Assembly (NCBI GenBank): GCA_001898485.1
Contig: MKTY01000020.1
Coordinates: forward strand, 310,001-374,000
Direction: 5' to 3'
Source: Sphingobacteriales bacterium 46-32
GTDB lineage: Bacteria; Bacteroidota; Bacteroidia; Chitinophagales; Chitinophagaceae
DNA length: 64,000 nt
Positions 1 through 8,656 of this stretch are shown piece by piece (within the stretch, counting starts at the first letter, position 1; each line of letters starts with the position of its first letter). Under the pieces are notes generated by a model. It was not told the origin of the DNA and did no database searches. It worked only from the letters and a program-made list of their open reading frames with translations. The position numbers and the translations under genes are program-made.

Positions 1-577
1 GCGAAGCGTTGGAAGGATTCTGGTCAGCCGCCAGCCCCAGTACATACTGCGAAGCAAATACATGGTGCATACGTCCTGTAAACTGGCGGGTTGATATAAG
101 AATAGTGCCGTAACGGCTGCGCGTTTTATAAAAAATACGGTCAAATATCTTGTTACCTATGGGTGCATATACACCCACAAATGGAATTTTCATCCGGCGG
201 GCGTAGACTATATTGGCAAACTCCCAGTTAAACTGATGACCTACCATGATATGAATGTTATGCCCTTTTTCGATCAGCTGGTTAATATAATCTATATCGA
301 TCTGGCTACGTCGCGCTGCCTGCTTTTCGCTCATGGAAATGAGTTTGATCGATTCAATAAATGTATCGGTAAACTGGCGGTAAAACTGGCGGGCAATTTT
401 TTCGCGTTCGGCCTCTGTCTTTTCAGGAAATGCAATAGACAGATTATGCATGACTACCGCTTTACGGTATCCTTTTACCCGGTATATTATAAACCAGGCA
501 AAATCAGATAACAGGTAAAGTACCCGCAGCGGAAGCAGGGATACGAGATAAAGCAGTCCATACACTACATAATACAT
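1..577 (-). CDS. Lysophospholipid / lipid A-type acyltransferase (LpxL/HtrB family), partial
   Basis: The first ~192 residues are present; the C-terminus lies beyond the left edge. The N-terminus has a hydrophobic anchor (YVVYGLLYLVSLLPLRVLYL), and a VGHQFNWEF block carries the HX4(D/E) acyl-transfer motif of the family that adds secondary acyl chains to lipid A at the inner membrane. The IGNKIFDRIF and GTILIST segments also fit the family. I chose the ATG at 577 because it opens the frame 7 nt after a TAnnTTTG box and lies 18 bp after the nadB stop. Family assignment is solid; the exact acyl acceptor cannot be told. Confidence 0.85.
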   Translation of the reverse strand, partial: MYYVVYGLLYLVSLLPLRVLYLLSDFAWFIIYRVKGYRKAVVMHNLSIAFPEKTEAEREKIARQFYRQFTDTFIESIKLISMSEKQAARRSQIDIDYINQLIEKGHNIHIMVGHQFNWEFANIVYARRMKIPFVGVYAPIGNKIFDRIFYKTRSRYGTILISTRQFTGRMHHVFASQYVLGLAADQNPSNAS

Positions 578-584
578 AATTGTG

Positions 585-592
585 CAAAGATA
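585..592 (-). promoter_or_regulatory. Bacteroidota -7 box (TATCTTTG) for the acyltransferase
   Basis: Read on the minus strand the box matches TAnnTTTG exactly. It ends 7 nt before the ATG, so the predicted transcript would start at or within a few nt of the start codon. No convincing -33 TTG at 19 nt spacing is visible. Confidence 0.5.
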
Positions 593-595
593 AAC

Positions 596-2203
596 TCAGA
601 GCACGATGTTTTGAACCAATTCTGCTTTTGTGGGATAATCGGTAGTAAAATGCAATCCACGGCTTTCTTTGCGGAAGGAAGCGCCTTTGACAATCAGGTA
701 TCCTACGGTAATCTGGTTTCGCAGCTCCAGCAGCTGTGGTGAGAGGGTGGCCTGCTGATAGAGTTGTTCGGTTTCCTCAAAAAGAAGATCCAGCCGTTTC
801 ATGGCCCGTTGCAGGCGAATGGTGTTGCGTACAATACCTACATAATCGCTCATGACCTGTTGCAGCTCCTTAAGACTTTGTGTGATCAGGATCATTTCGC
901 GCGGGTTGGATGTGCCTTTGGCATTCCAGTCGGGTACACTGATTTCCCACTCGCCGTGTACCAGGTTTTCTGAGACATCGAGAAAACAACGATGTGCAAA
1001 CACCATAGCTTCCAGTAATGAGTTGCTGGCCAGGCGATTGGCTCCATGCAGGCCGGTACTGGCGCATTCTCCGCAGGCATGCAGGTGGCGAATGGAAGTG
1101 CGCCCCCACTCGTCTGTCTTGATACCTCCGCAGCTATAATGTGCTGCGGGAGCCACAGGAATCATCTGCTGACTGATGTCGATACCAATACTCAGGCATT
1201 TCTGATAAATATTCGGGAAATGCTCTACAAATTTTTCCCGGTCAAAATGCCGGCAATCAAGCCATACATGTTCTGTACCGGTACGTTTCATTTCACTATC
1301 TATGGCGCGGGCCACAATATCACGCGGGGCCAGATCCTTTCTTTCGTCATATCGCTCCATAAAGGCTTCGCCTTCTTTATTGCGCAGAATACCTCCATCG
1401 CCGCGTACTGCTTCAGTAATCAGAAAAGCCTGTCCGCGCAGCCCCGGTTCATACAGGGCGGTTGGATGAAACTGGATAAATTCCATATTCTCAATCCGTC
1501 CCTTGGCGCGGTATACCATGGCCACACCGTCGCCGGTAGCAATAGATGGATTGGTAGTGGTACGGTATACCTGACCATTTCCTCCTGTAGCCAGCAGGGT
1601 AGTGCGGGCAAGTATCTTTTCAATCTGATTCGTTTCGAGGTTTAGGGCATATACCCCATAGCAGGTAATGTCTGGCGATGCCTTGGTGATCAGGTAGCCC
1701 AGATGGTGCTGAGTGATGATATCAATGACAAAAAAGTGTTTGATGATTTTAATATTCGGCTGGCTGTAGACTGCTTCCAGCAGGGCGCGCTCCATTTCCC
1801 AACCAGTCACGTCTTTGTGATGAATGATTCTGAATTCGGAATGCCCGCCTTCTTTGCCCAGTTTATAATCACCGTCTTTTTCTTTATCAAACCGGGCACC
1901 CCATTCAATAAGCTCCCGCACCCTGTCAGGGCCTTCTTTTACCACTATCTCCACCACCTGTTTATTGCAAAGGCCATCGCCGGCTATAAGCGTATCCTCA
2001 ATATGTTTTTCGAAACTGTCTTTCTCGAGGTCATTTACTACCGCCACCCCACCCTGCGCATATTTTGTATTGGTTTCATCTGCTGCAGCCTTGGTCATCA
2101 CCAATACCTGCTTGTCGGGAAATCGGTTAGCCACTTTCAGCGCATATGTCAATCCGGCTATTCCGGAGCCTACCACTAAAAAATCTGTCTGCATAGCATT
2201 CAT
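596..2203 (-). CDS. nadB: L-aspartate oxidase
   Basis: FAD enzyme that oxidises L-aspartate to iminoaspartate, the first step of de novo NAD synthesis in the cytoplasm. The dinucleotide-binding GSGIAG lies at residues 12-17, a TKYAQGG block near 46-52, and the HPT active-site motif of the succinate dehydrogenase/aspartate oxidase superfamily at 246-248. A C-terminal GLHGANRLASNSLLEA block and a helical tail follow. The length of 535 residues is normal. The start at 2203 is supported by a good promoter just upstream; an in-frame ATG three codons later is possible. nadA and nadC are not in this window. Confidence 0.96.
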   Translation of the reverse strand: MNAMQTDFLVVGSGIAGLTYALKVANRFPDKQVLVMTKAAADETNTKYAQGGVAVVNDLEKDSFEKHIEDTLIAGDGLCNKQVVEIVVKEGPDRVRELIEWGARFDKEKDGDYKLGKEGGHSEFRIIHHKDVTGWEMERALLEAVYSQPNIKIIKHFFVIDIITQHHLGYLITKASPDITCYGVYALNLETNQIEKILARTTLLATGGNGQVYRTTTNPSIATGDGVAMVYRAKGRIENMEFIQFHPTALYEPGLRGQAFLITEAVRGDGGILRNKEGEAFMERYDERKDLAPRDIVARAIDSEMKRTGTEHVWLDCRHFDREKFVEHFPNIYQKCLSIGIDISQQMIPVAPAAHYSCGGIKTDEWGRTSIRHLHACGECASTGLHGANRLASNSLLEAMVFAHRCFLDVSENLVHGEWEISVPDWNAKGTSNPREMILITQSLKELQQVMSDYVGIVRNTIRLQRAMKRLDLLFEETEQLYQQATLSPQLLELRNQITVGYLIVKGASFRKESRGLHFTTDYPTKAELVQNIVL

Positions 2204-2211
2204 TGAGGCAT

Positions 2212-2241
2212 CAAATTTAATGGAAGGATCCGGGAAGGCAA
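2212..2241 (-). promoter_or_regulatory. nadB promoter (TTG-N19-TAAATTTG)
   Basis: On the minus strand a TTG (2241-2239) is followed after exactly 19 nt by TAAATTTG (2219-2212). This is a full match to the Bacteroidota -33/-7 consensus. The -7 box ends 8 nt before the nadB ATG, so the leader is at most a few nt. Confidence 0.65.
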
Positions 2242-2253
2242 TCAGCTTGCCCG

Positions 2254-2721
2254 TTAATTTGCCGGATCAGTATAGGTCACTATATCAATTCCCACGCCAT
2301 TAGGATCCACGATGGCAAAATGCCGGTCGCCCCAGGCTTCATCCCTGATGGGTATGCGCACCGGCACACCCATTTTTTTGATCCGCTCATACACGGCATC
2401 CACATCAGGCACTTCAATGGCCAGAAAGACACCCTCACCTGCATAGGCGGGTCTGAACAACGTATCCTGCGATGGGTGCTCCGGCTGCAGAAAAGCCAGC
2501 TGCGATTGACCACCCGGACTGTGCATCAATATATACCACTCCGACTCAAATACAACTCCAAATTCAAGTACCCGGCTGTAAAAATCCCGGCTTGCCTGCA
2601 AATGAGGCGTAATAATTCCAGCATTCATTTTCATAGTAGCTGCTTTTTTAATAAAGGTTTCTTTGGAGGTACCTGCCAGCAATACAACTACCAGCAACGA
2701 CCACATACAATAACGATTCAT
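2254..2721 (-). CDS. VOC (glyoxalase/bleomycin-resistance fold) family protein
   Basis: A single vicinal-oxygen-chelate domain covers about residues 30-155. It opens with MKMNAGIITPHLQASRDFY and ends with HFAIVDPNGVGIDIVTY, the usual last strand carrying a metal-ligand-like position. The long start at 2721 adds a hydrophobic stretch (SLLVVVLLAG) that resembles a signal peptide. The ATG at 2634 gives the usual cytoplasmic form of this family. The gap of 26 nt to the preceding gene favours the long start and homology favours the short one; I cannot decide. The substrate is unknown. It is probably co-transcribed with the upstream GyrI-like and WYL genes. Confidence 0.85.
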   Translation of the reverse strand: MNRYCMWSLLVVVLLAGTSKETFIKKAATMKMNAGIITPHLQASRDFYSRVLEFGVVFESEWYILMHSPGGQSQLAFLQPEHPSQDTLFRPAYAGEGVFLAIEVPDVDAVYERIKKMGVPVRIPIRDEAWGDRHFAIVDPNGVGIDIVTYTDPAN

Positions 2722-2747
2722 ACGTAAGAGATAAAAAGGAAAAACAA

Positions 2748-3200
2748 TTACTGTACTATACCGACCTGCACCTCGGTGATATTCTGCGCCGGCAACTCCG
2801 TATCAATCAGCAAATACTGTTCTCTGCACACACCACTCATCTGCTGTCCTGCAGCTTTTACTTCATCGATAAGGCGATCGTAGGTTTCATATAAATGCTC
2901 CCAGGGGCCTGAATGAGTTGCCACAAAAGCGGTAAACGATGGCAGTTTCCGGAAATCGAATACAGAAGGCTTTGAAAGCTTCCCCATTACCGGCAGGGCT
3001 ATTTCCAGCGTAAAAACGGTATCGGGTTTGCCATCTGCACCGGTATAGATCCACTGCAGGGGAGCCACTGGCATTAAGCCCTGGCGGGCAGCTTCCTGGT
3101 AAAGATCATGGGCTACCGTGACCACATATCTGCCGATTTCAGCGAGAGAAGTCTGGGTGCTGAAAACAAGGGCTGTGAGAGAAGGCATTGTTTTTTTCAT
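2748..3200 (-). CDS. GyrI-like / AraC-effector-binding domain protein
   Basis: This 150-residue protein starts MKKTMPSLTAL and is built from one GyrI-like small-molecule-binding domain. Family features include the LMPVAPLQWIY segment, an acidic strand ending TVFTLEIALPV, and the FVATHSGPWEHLYETYDRLIDEV block. Stand-alone members of the family bind, and sometimes hydrolyse, small hydrophobic compounds. The frame is open further upstream, but that part overlaps the WYL gene and has poor composition, so the ATG at 3200 is preferred. The neighbouring WYL regulator suggests a small ligand-responsive unit; its ligand is not evident. Confidence 0.8.
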   Translation of the reverse strand: MKKTMPSLTALVFSTQTSLAEIGRYVVTVAHDLYQEAARQGLMPVAPLQWIYTGADGKPDTVFTLEIALPVMGKLSKPSVFDFRKLPSFTAFVATHSGPWEHLYETYDRLIDEVKAAGQQMSGVCREQYLLIDTELPAQNITEVQVGIVQ

Positions 3201-3279
3201 GTTGCTTTGTTGTTGATACAATGCAAAGCAAACGGTCGCTGGTGACAGCCTTATGTCAGCATCTATTCCGCCGTAAAAA

Positions 3280-4263
3280 TTATTTATAATGATTGTTGAG
3301 CTCCAGCAGCAGGCCCTGCACATGTTGCCGCAGCGATGCGGGATGCTCAATGCGGGCAGCATTTGTATACATGAGCAGCCATCGGGCCAGAGAATCGGTA
3401 TGCGCTGAAAGAAAACGCATGAAAATACGTCCATCCCGTTCTTCCTCAGACACATACCCGTAGTAATATTTCTGAGAAAACATATAACGGGCCATCTCTT
3501 TATCAAAACTGACAATGACTTCCGTAAGATCCCGTTCGCGGGTCAACTGGCTCATATATTCCTGCAGAGAGGGGTGTGTCGACTCATCAAAACGCGTATC
3601 CATGATCTGCAATCGTCTGATACGATCCATCCTGAAATCGCGGTAATCCTGCCGCAGTCTGCACCAGCCTATAAAATGCCAGGCCTGGCTGTAATGCAAA
3701 AGTCCAATAGGCTCCGCCTGCCGCTCGGTGGTTTCTTCTTTGTAAGCGGAATAGTACTGAATTGTAATAACCCTTTTTTCAACGATTGCCTTTCGCATGG
3801 CAGAAAGATGAAGCTCCATACTATCGTCAATGGGAATGGGACCGGTTTGTACAGCTACCCGGCTGTCGAGTTCTTCTACAAATTCTTTGTCCGCAGAGCG
3901 TAAAACTGCTTTTATTTTAAAAAGAGCGGATTCAAAATTTCGTTTATCCTGCTGATCGGCAAACTTCTCGGCAAATTTGCTGATCAATATCAGCGCAGCT
4001 GCCTCGTCCTGCGTAAACATGACCGGCGGCAGACGATAGCCTTCCATTACAGAATAGCCTATACCTGCTTCGCCAATTACCGGTACACCACTTTCATCCA
4101 GTGCTTTGATATCGCGATACACTGTGCGCAGGCTTAGCCCAAAGCGATCTGCCAGTTCCTGGGCTGTCACTCTCTTCTTGCTTTGAAGATGCACCAATAT
4201 GGCATGCAATCTGTCTACCCTGTTCACAGTTGAAATAATTTGAAAACGAAGATACAGACTCAT
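3280..4263 (-). CDS. YafY-type transcriptional regulator (HTH_11 + WYL)
   Basis: A DeoR-like winged helix (ELADRFGLSLRTVYRDIKAL) is followed by a WYL ligand-sensing domain (WHFIGWCRLRQDYRDFRMDR) and a WCX-type C-terminus. The ATG at 4263 overlaps the upstream stop as ATGA, which suits translational coupling. Family alignment instead favours the GTG at 4227 (VNRVDRLHAIL), because homologues begin with an N-R-x-D-R-L motif. It probably controls its own cluster, for example the GyrI-like and VOC genes downstream. Confidence 0.88.
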   Translation of the reverse strand: MSLYLRFQIISTVNRVDRLHAILVHLQSKKRVTAQELADRFGLSLRTVYRDIKALDESGVPVIGEAGIGYSVMEGYRLPPVMFTQDEAAALILISKFAEKFADQQDKRNFESALFKIKAVLRSADKEFVEELDSRVAVQTGPIPIDDSMELHLSAMRKAIVEKRVITIQYYSAYKEETTERQAEPIGLLHYSQAWHFIGWCRLRQDYRDFRMDRIRRLQIMDTRFDESTHPSLQEYMSQLTRERDLTEVIVSFDKEMARYMFSQKYYYGYVSEEERDGRIFMRFLSAHTDSLARWLLMYTNAARIEHPASLRQHVQGLLLELNNHYK

Positions 4264-4979
4264 TCTTCTCCACGCGGCGCAGCCTGCCGAAGATAAAGAA
4301 GTATACCGCCGATAATGAATAACTGTGCCAACCCATACGTAAGCATAACAATTGCTCCGGCCGCATTAAACGAATAGTAAAATTTATTAATCGCCAGCAC
4401 AGAATCTGATACTACAAAAAGCAGTGCGCCTATTGCCATTTCGCGGCCAGCCCTGCCAATACCGGCAAACGCAAAATGTGCTGCCAGCAACAACATGACA
4501 CTGATCACCAGTCCATATATCCGTACCGGCCATAGCAATCCGTCGAGATGTGGGGTCAGCAGATACAGCAAAAAACCATAATATGCCAGCAACAATATGG
4601 CTATCCAGCTTTTAATCTGTGTACCCAGGTAATGCATAAGACGATAAAAGAAAAAGATATAACACACATGTGCCAGCAAAAAAGCCCCCAGCCCCAGCAT
4701 AAAGAACAGGCTGTTTTTAGCTTCCAGCATCAGGAATATATCGCCCAGCCACGAAAAAATCAGGGCGGCTGCTACCAGACCCTTCAGCCGTGGACGCATA
4801 ACGCCGGCCTGCAACAGAAACCAGATCAGGAGCACAGGCATCAGCAGCGGCTTGCTTACATAACGCCATTCATCGAGCCTCAGCCAACCCAGCAGGATAT
4901 CGAGGGCCAGTAAAAAAAGAAATAATAACGGCAGCCATTCACCCTGCCTTTCCTGTTTAGTACCGGACGGTGTAGACAT
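4260..4979 (-). CDS. YhhN-family integral membrane protein (lysoplasmalogenase-like)
   Basis: About 239 residues starting MSTPSGTKQERQGEW, with about eight hydrophobic helices. Family-typical blocks include FSWLGDIFLML after the third helix, FLLAHVCYIFFF, and the C-terminal FVVSDSVLAINKFY. Members of YhhN (TMEM86 in animals) include lysoplasmalogenases that cleave the vinyl-ether bond of lysoplasmalogens; activity here is inferred from family only. The chosen start overlaps the upstream lipoprotein gene by 23 nt, and the 3' end overlaps the WYL regulator by 4 nt. These three genes are therefore likely one transcript. Confidence 0.85.
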   Translation of the reverse strand: MSTPSGTKQERQGEWLPLLFLFLLALDILLGWLRLDEWRYVSKPLLMPVLLIWFLLQAGVMRPRLKGLVAAALIFSWLGDIFLMLEAKNSLFFMLGLGAFLLAHVCYIFFFYRLMHYLGTQIKSWIAILLLAYYGFLLYLLTPHLDGLLWPVRIYGLVISVMLLLAAHFAFAGIGRAGREMAIGALLFVVSDSVLAINKFYYSFNAAGAIVMLTYGLAQLFIIGGILLYLRQAAPRGEE

Positions 4980-5745
4980 ATTTTTCGGGATGTTGGTAGA
5001 TATCAAGCAGACTTCCTTTTTGCTCCAGCACGAGGCCATCTGACGATGCCGTAAGGCTGGATCCTTTTATTTCTTTTGCCTTATTCGGTAATTTGATCCG
5101 ATTTACAAAGCTGGATGACCCAAACATACTCTGCGCCATTTCATCTTCCAGATCGAGCGTTTTTTTCATCTCGGCCATAGCAGCATCATACTTCTCCTTG
5201 TTCAATACACAACTTATAAGACCTTTACTATAGTTGCAGGTGAAATAATCGGGAAAGATTGATCCGAAAATATTATCATTCTCCCGTTTTGACTCTGGTT
5301 GATCCCCTTCCGATTTACCCAGTTCTGTATTTGACATTGCTTTATCAAATACCTGATCAAATTCCTTACTCGACATGATCTGATTGATTTCCTGCAGCTC
5401 TTCGGTATTTTTGAAAGGAGCAAGTATTTTAAACCGGAATATATTATCGTCTGAATTGATTTTGAGACCCAGGGTAATATTGCGCAGCAATTCTTTTTGC
5501 CGTGTTGTAAGGCTGGTACTTGTATCTGTAAAACTGCTGAACCGGATAGTAGAGTCAACTTTTACTTCCTCCTCTGCCGACTCGCTTTGTTTCATGGATT
5601 TCAGCATCTGAATCATTTGCCCCATATCCACCACTGCCTCCAGCTGACCGGAGCCGTCTTTTTCGATAGTGGTAGTTGTTTCAGTTTCGATACAGCCGAT
5701 AAGCAATAGCGTTATCAGCACGCAGTAGATAAGATTTTTCCGCAT
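4957..5745 (-). CDS. Lipoprotein of unknown function
   Basis: MRKNLIYCVLITLLLIGC is a clear lipoprotein signal peptide with an LIGC lipobox. The mature part (~245 residues) opens with a Thr/Glu-rich strand (IETETTTTIEKDGSGQ), common in Bacteroidota lipoproteins of the beta-sandwich type. It is rich in Met/Lys/Glu helices such as MGQMIQMLKSMKQSESAEEE. I do not recognise a named domain. The ATG at 5745 is chosen because the -7 box at 5767-5774 would lie inside any longer frame. It is the first gene of a likely operon with the YhhN and WYL genes. Confidence 0.82.
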   Translation of the reverse strand: MRKNLIYCVLITLLLIGCIETETTTTIEKDGSGQLEAVVDMGQMIQMLKSMKQSESAEEEVKVDSTIRFSSFTDTSTSLTTRQKELLRNITLGLKINSDDNIFRFKILAPFKNTEELQEINQIMSSKEFDQVFDKAMSNTELGKSEGDQPESKRENDNIFGSIFPDYFTCNYSKGLISCVLNKEKYDAAMAEMKKTLDLEDEMAQSMFGSSSFVNRIKLPNKAKEIKGSSLTASSDGLVLEQKGSLLDIYQHPEKYVYTVRY

Positions 5746-5766
5746 AATAAAGCTGGTATGGTTGGC

Positions 5767-5774
5767 CAAAGATA
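5767..5774 (-). promoter_or_regulatory. -7 box (TATCTTTG) of the lipoprotein-YhhN-WYL operon
   Basis: Exact TAnnTTTG match on the minus strand, 21 nt upstream of the ATG at 5745. It rules out longer start choices for the lipoprotein. Confidence 0.5.
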
Positions 5775-5790
5775 GTCAGGAAGATCTAAA

Positions 5791-5940
5791 GGGGAAAGGT
5801 GGAGGACAAAAGGTAGAAGGTCGAAGGTGTTGGGTTATAAGTTTTAAGTAATAAGTGGTAAGTAGGGCTCCCCTTATTATCTTCAAATTTTCAAATCGCC
5901 AAATCTTCAAATCCATCAGCCCATTTATCACATTAGCACA
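5791..5940. repeat. Modular degenerate tandem repeat locus R1 (modules A, B, C, D)
   Basis: Four short-period blocks follow each other. They are 7-mer purine-rich AAGGTAR-like units (5791-5829), 7-mer TAAGTTT/TAAGTAA units (5837-5864), 8-mer TCTTCAAAT units (5880-5913) and 8-mer AGCACATT-like units (5914-5940). The same modules recur at eight other gaps in the window. Here the flanking genes are co-directional and the modules are not arranged as inverted arms. Confidence 0.85.
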
Positions 5941-5951
5941 TTTTCTTCCAG

Positions 5952-7952
5952 TCACTTCTCCACCCACGCATCATTCTCTTTCAGAAGTGTTATTAGCTCT
6001 TCTACGGCAACTTCGCTGTTTACATTCCTTTTCACTACTTCTTTTCCTTTGTATAGCGTGATTTTGCCGGGACCGCTGCCAACATAACCAAAATCAGCAT
6101 CAGCCATTTCGCCGGGTCCATTTACGATACAGCCCATGATAGCGATTTTAACACCTTTCAGGTGATGGGTAACTGCCCGAATGCGGGCCGTTGTTTCCTG
6201 CAGATCAAACAGCGTACGGCCGCAACTGGGACAGCTGATATACTCGGTTTTGGAAATGCGTGTGCGGGTAGCCTGTAAAATGGAAAAGGCGGTATTGTTG
6301 GTAAACTGATAGATGTCATTTACCGGAAGATAAGTACGTCCGGTGGTTTGCAGATTGCTCATAGTTGCGCCGGAAGAGTATCCCAGGCAAATACCATCGC
6401 CCATGCCATCGAGCAGCAGGGCTCCTGTTTCTGTTGCGAAGTGAATCAGGTGCTCATCAGGCGAGTGGCCGGCGCTGTCGGTAATGAGGATAACCGGGTT
6501 GTGTATCCCCTGCTCTTCGATATAAATAAAAAGTGAACGTACTGTCTGCATGGCATTTTGGGCACGACTACTGAAACAGAGTACTACAGAAGGATCATTA
6601 GCCAGTTGCATAAGCCAGGGCTGGCTTTCGGCATCCGCATCCAGCATCACAAAGTTGAGTGTCGGATGCCTGTTCTCTGCCTGCACGAAACCACTATCTT
6701 CATAGATGGGATAAAAAGATGCCGGATCTATATCTGTGCGCAGCTGCAGCTCCTGCCAGGCGGCAGGATACACGAGTACACGTAAGGTGCCGGGCAGAGC
6801 AAAGGCGGGCACCTGATGTCCGGTGAAAAAATAATCAGCTGCACCATCGGCAATCGACCATTTATCGGTGTCTTCGTGGTAGGTATACCCAATACTTTTG
6901 AGGCTGGCGGGAGTAATTGCATCCAGTTTGCTCAGGTCAGCCACCACTACAGGCACCTGTTTGCCTCCTATGTTGCCCACTTCAAAACTTTGCCGGCGGC
7001 GGTAGGCAAAGGGATCGTAAGGCAGTTTTATTTTCTCCCGCAATGGTTCAGCAGCGGGCCGCTGACGCTGAAGCGGATATCTTTTAACGAGGTCGCGGCA
7101 TACAGGTATTTCAAACTCGGGGTCTTCGGTGAGCGATACACGGATGGTGTCGCCAATACCATCTTCGAGCAGGCTGCCGATACCGATCGCGCTTTTTATA
7201 CGTCCGTCCTCTCCATCACCGGCTTCGGTCACACCCAGGTGCAGCGGGTAGCATTCGCCAAATTCTGTATGCATGGTTTGAATCAGCAACCGGTAGGCCT
7301 GTACCATAACCTGGGGGTTACTGCTCTTCATACTAAGCACAATGTTGTGATAGGACTCACTCCGTGCTATGCGTAAAAACTCCATGGCACTCTCTACCAT
7401 GCCTACAGGCGTATCGCCGTAGCGGCTCATAATACGGTCGCTGAGTGAGCCATGGTTGGTACCAATACGCATAGCGGTGCCATATTCGCGGCAGATGCGC
7501 ACCAGTGGCGTAAATCGTTCACGGATCCGATCTATTTCTTCTGCATAATCGGCATCGGAGTATTCAATGAGTTCAAATTTCTTTTTATCAACATAGTTAC
7601 CCGGATTCACTCTTACTTTTTCTACAATACGTGCGGCAATTTCTGCAGCATTGGGTGTAAAATGAATATCGGCTACCAGCGGTGTGTGGTATCCTCTTTT
7701 GCGCAACTCATCGCGGATGAGCAACAGGTTTTCAGCTTCCCTGCGCGATGGGGCGGTAATACGCACCAGTTCAGCGCCGGCTTCGATGCAACGTATGCTT
7801 TGCTCAACGGTGGCCAGCGTATCCATGGTGTCGGTGGTAGTCATGGTCTGGATACGGATGGGGTGGTAATTGCCTAATAACAGATCACCTACACGCACCT
7901 CACGTGTGGCCAGACGCTGATAATGTTGAATGGATTCAGTATACAATTGCAT
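5952..7952 (-). CDS. ispG: 4-hydroxy-3-methylbut-2-enyl diphosphate synthase, long three-domain form
   Basis: [4Fe-4S] enzyme of the non-mevalonate isoprenoid pathway that converts MEcPP to HMBPP. The N-terminal TIM barrel is recognisable from IRIQTMTTTDTMDT, PLVADIHFTPNAA and KVRVNPGNY. The C-terminal reductase domain carries cluster ligands in SCPSCGR (Cys574, Cys577) and MGCIVNGPGEMADADFGYVG (Cys608). At 666 residues it is the long form found in plants, Chlamydiae and Bacteroidota, with a large inserted domain at about 280-550. It stands alone, with a repeat-filled 206-bp gap before the upstream lipoprotein gene. Confidence 0.97.
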   Translation of the reverse strand: MQLYTESIQHYQRLATREVRVGDLLLGNYHPIRIQTMTTTDTMDTLATVEQSIRCIEAGAELVRITAPSRREAENLLLIRDELRKRGYHTPLVADIHFTPNAAEIAARIVEKVRVNPGNYVDKKKFELIEYSDADYAEEIDRIRERFTPLVRICREYGTAMRIGTNHGSLSDRIMSRYGDTPVGMVESAMEFLRIARSESYHNIVLSMKSSNPQVMVQAYRLLIQTMHTEFGECYPLHLGVTEAGDGEDGRIKSAIGIGSLLEDGIGDTIRVSLTEDPEFEIPVCRDLVKRYPLQRQRPAAEPLREKIKLPYDPFAYRRRQSFEVGNIGGKQVPVVVADLSKLDAITPASLKSIGYTYHEDTDKWSIADGAADYFFTGHQVPAFALPGTLRVLVYPAAWQELQLRTDIDPASFYPIYEDSGFVQAENRHPTLNFVMLDADAESQPWLMQLANDPSVVLCFSSRAQNAMQTVRSLFIYIEEQGIHNPVILITDSAGHSPDEHLIHFATETGALLLDGMGDGICLGYSSGATMSNLQTTGRTYLPVNDIYQFTNNTAFSILQATRTRISKTEYISCPSCGRTLFDLQETTARIRAVTHHLKGVKIAIMGCIVNGPGEMADADFGYVGSGPGKITLYKGKEVVKRNVNSEVAVEELITLLKENDAWVEK

Positions 7953-7995
7953 GTAAGCAGAAATTATAGCCTATCCGGAACCCGGTATGCGTCTG

Positions 7996-8003
7996 CAAAA
8001 ATA
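7996..8003 (-). promoter_or_regulatory. Possible ispG -7 box (TATTTTTG)
   Basis: TAnnTTTG match on the minus strand 43 nt before the ispG ATG. No -33 TTG at the expected spacing, so this is weaker than the nadB promoter. Confidence 0.35.
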
Positions 8004-8035
8004 ACAAACATTGCTGAAGGAGGTTGAAAGCAGAT

Positions 8036-8656
8036 TTACCAGTCGCGGCCACTGCCACTACTGTTTTTAGATCGTTCTTTCTGAAGTCGTTCCTGTACGT
8101 TCTTTTCTTTCTGCTCAAGCAGGCGCAGTCGCTGCCGGGCCTCCTTTTCGTTCATCCGGGGCTGAGGCTGCTGCTTCTTTTGCTGCGGCTGGGGTTTATT
8201 TTCCTGTTTTTTCTGGGGTTGCCTTTTCTTTTGTTCCAGCAGCGCCTTCTGCAGGTTTTCCCTGGCCTGGCTGTCTGCGGGATTCATCATAAGGGCTTTT
8301 TTGTACGCTGTTATACTTTCGTCGAGTTTGTTTTGCCCCGAATACACTACGCCTTTATTGTAATAAGCCTGCGCCTTAATGGCATTATCTGTGCTGCGAA
8401 AAGCCACTTCATCAAACTCTTTTACGGCTTCATCCATCCGCGACAGGCGTACCAGGGTATTGGCCCGGTTGAAACGAGCCTTCATATTGGCTGGCTGCAA
8501 TTCGATGGCACGTGTGTAGGTAGCCTCTGCCTCCCTGTACTCCTGCCGGCTGTACTGGGCATTGCCTTCGCGCAGCAACTGATCAGGATCCTGTGCCGCG
8601 GCATAAAGACCAGACATCAGGCATATAAGCAATATGATACCGTGGCGGCGAATCAT
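8036..8656 (-). CDS. batC: TPR protein, BatC-like
   Basis: 206 residues. A signal peptide (GIILLICLMSGLYAAAQ) is followed by three to four tetratricopeptide repeats over about residues 25-135, with blocks such as AEATYTRAIELQPANMKARF and AQAYYNKGVVYSGQNKLDES. The tail is very Gln/Lys-rich and low in complexity (about 145-205). BatC-type TPR proteins follow BatA/BatB in the Bacteroides aerotolerance operon. The start overlaps the batB stop as ATGA, so the two are translationally coupled. The batC name rests on this context. Confidence 0.85.
   Translation of the reverse strand: MIRRHGIILLICLMSGLYAAAQDPDQLLREGNAQYSRQEYREAEATYTRAIELQPANMKARFNRANTLVRLSRMDEAVKEFDEVAFRSTDNAIKAQAYYNKGVVYSGQNKLDESITAYKKALMMNPADSQARENLQKALLEQKKRQPQKKQENKPQPQQKKQQPQPRMNEKEARQRLRLLEQKEKNVQERLQKERSKNSSGSGRDW

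Noticed and set aside
236-511. Plus-strand open frame of 91 codons opposite the acyltransferase gene
   Set aside because: The minus strand encodes a clear LpxL-family protein over the same stretch; the plus frame has no family features.
3201-3515. Upstream extension of the GyrI-like gene
   Set aside because: It overlaps the WYL regulator gene and encodes Cys/Trp-rich nonsense before the clear start at 3200.
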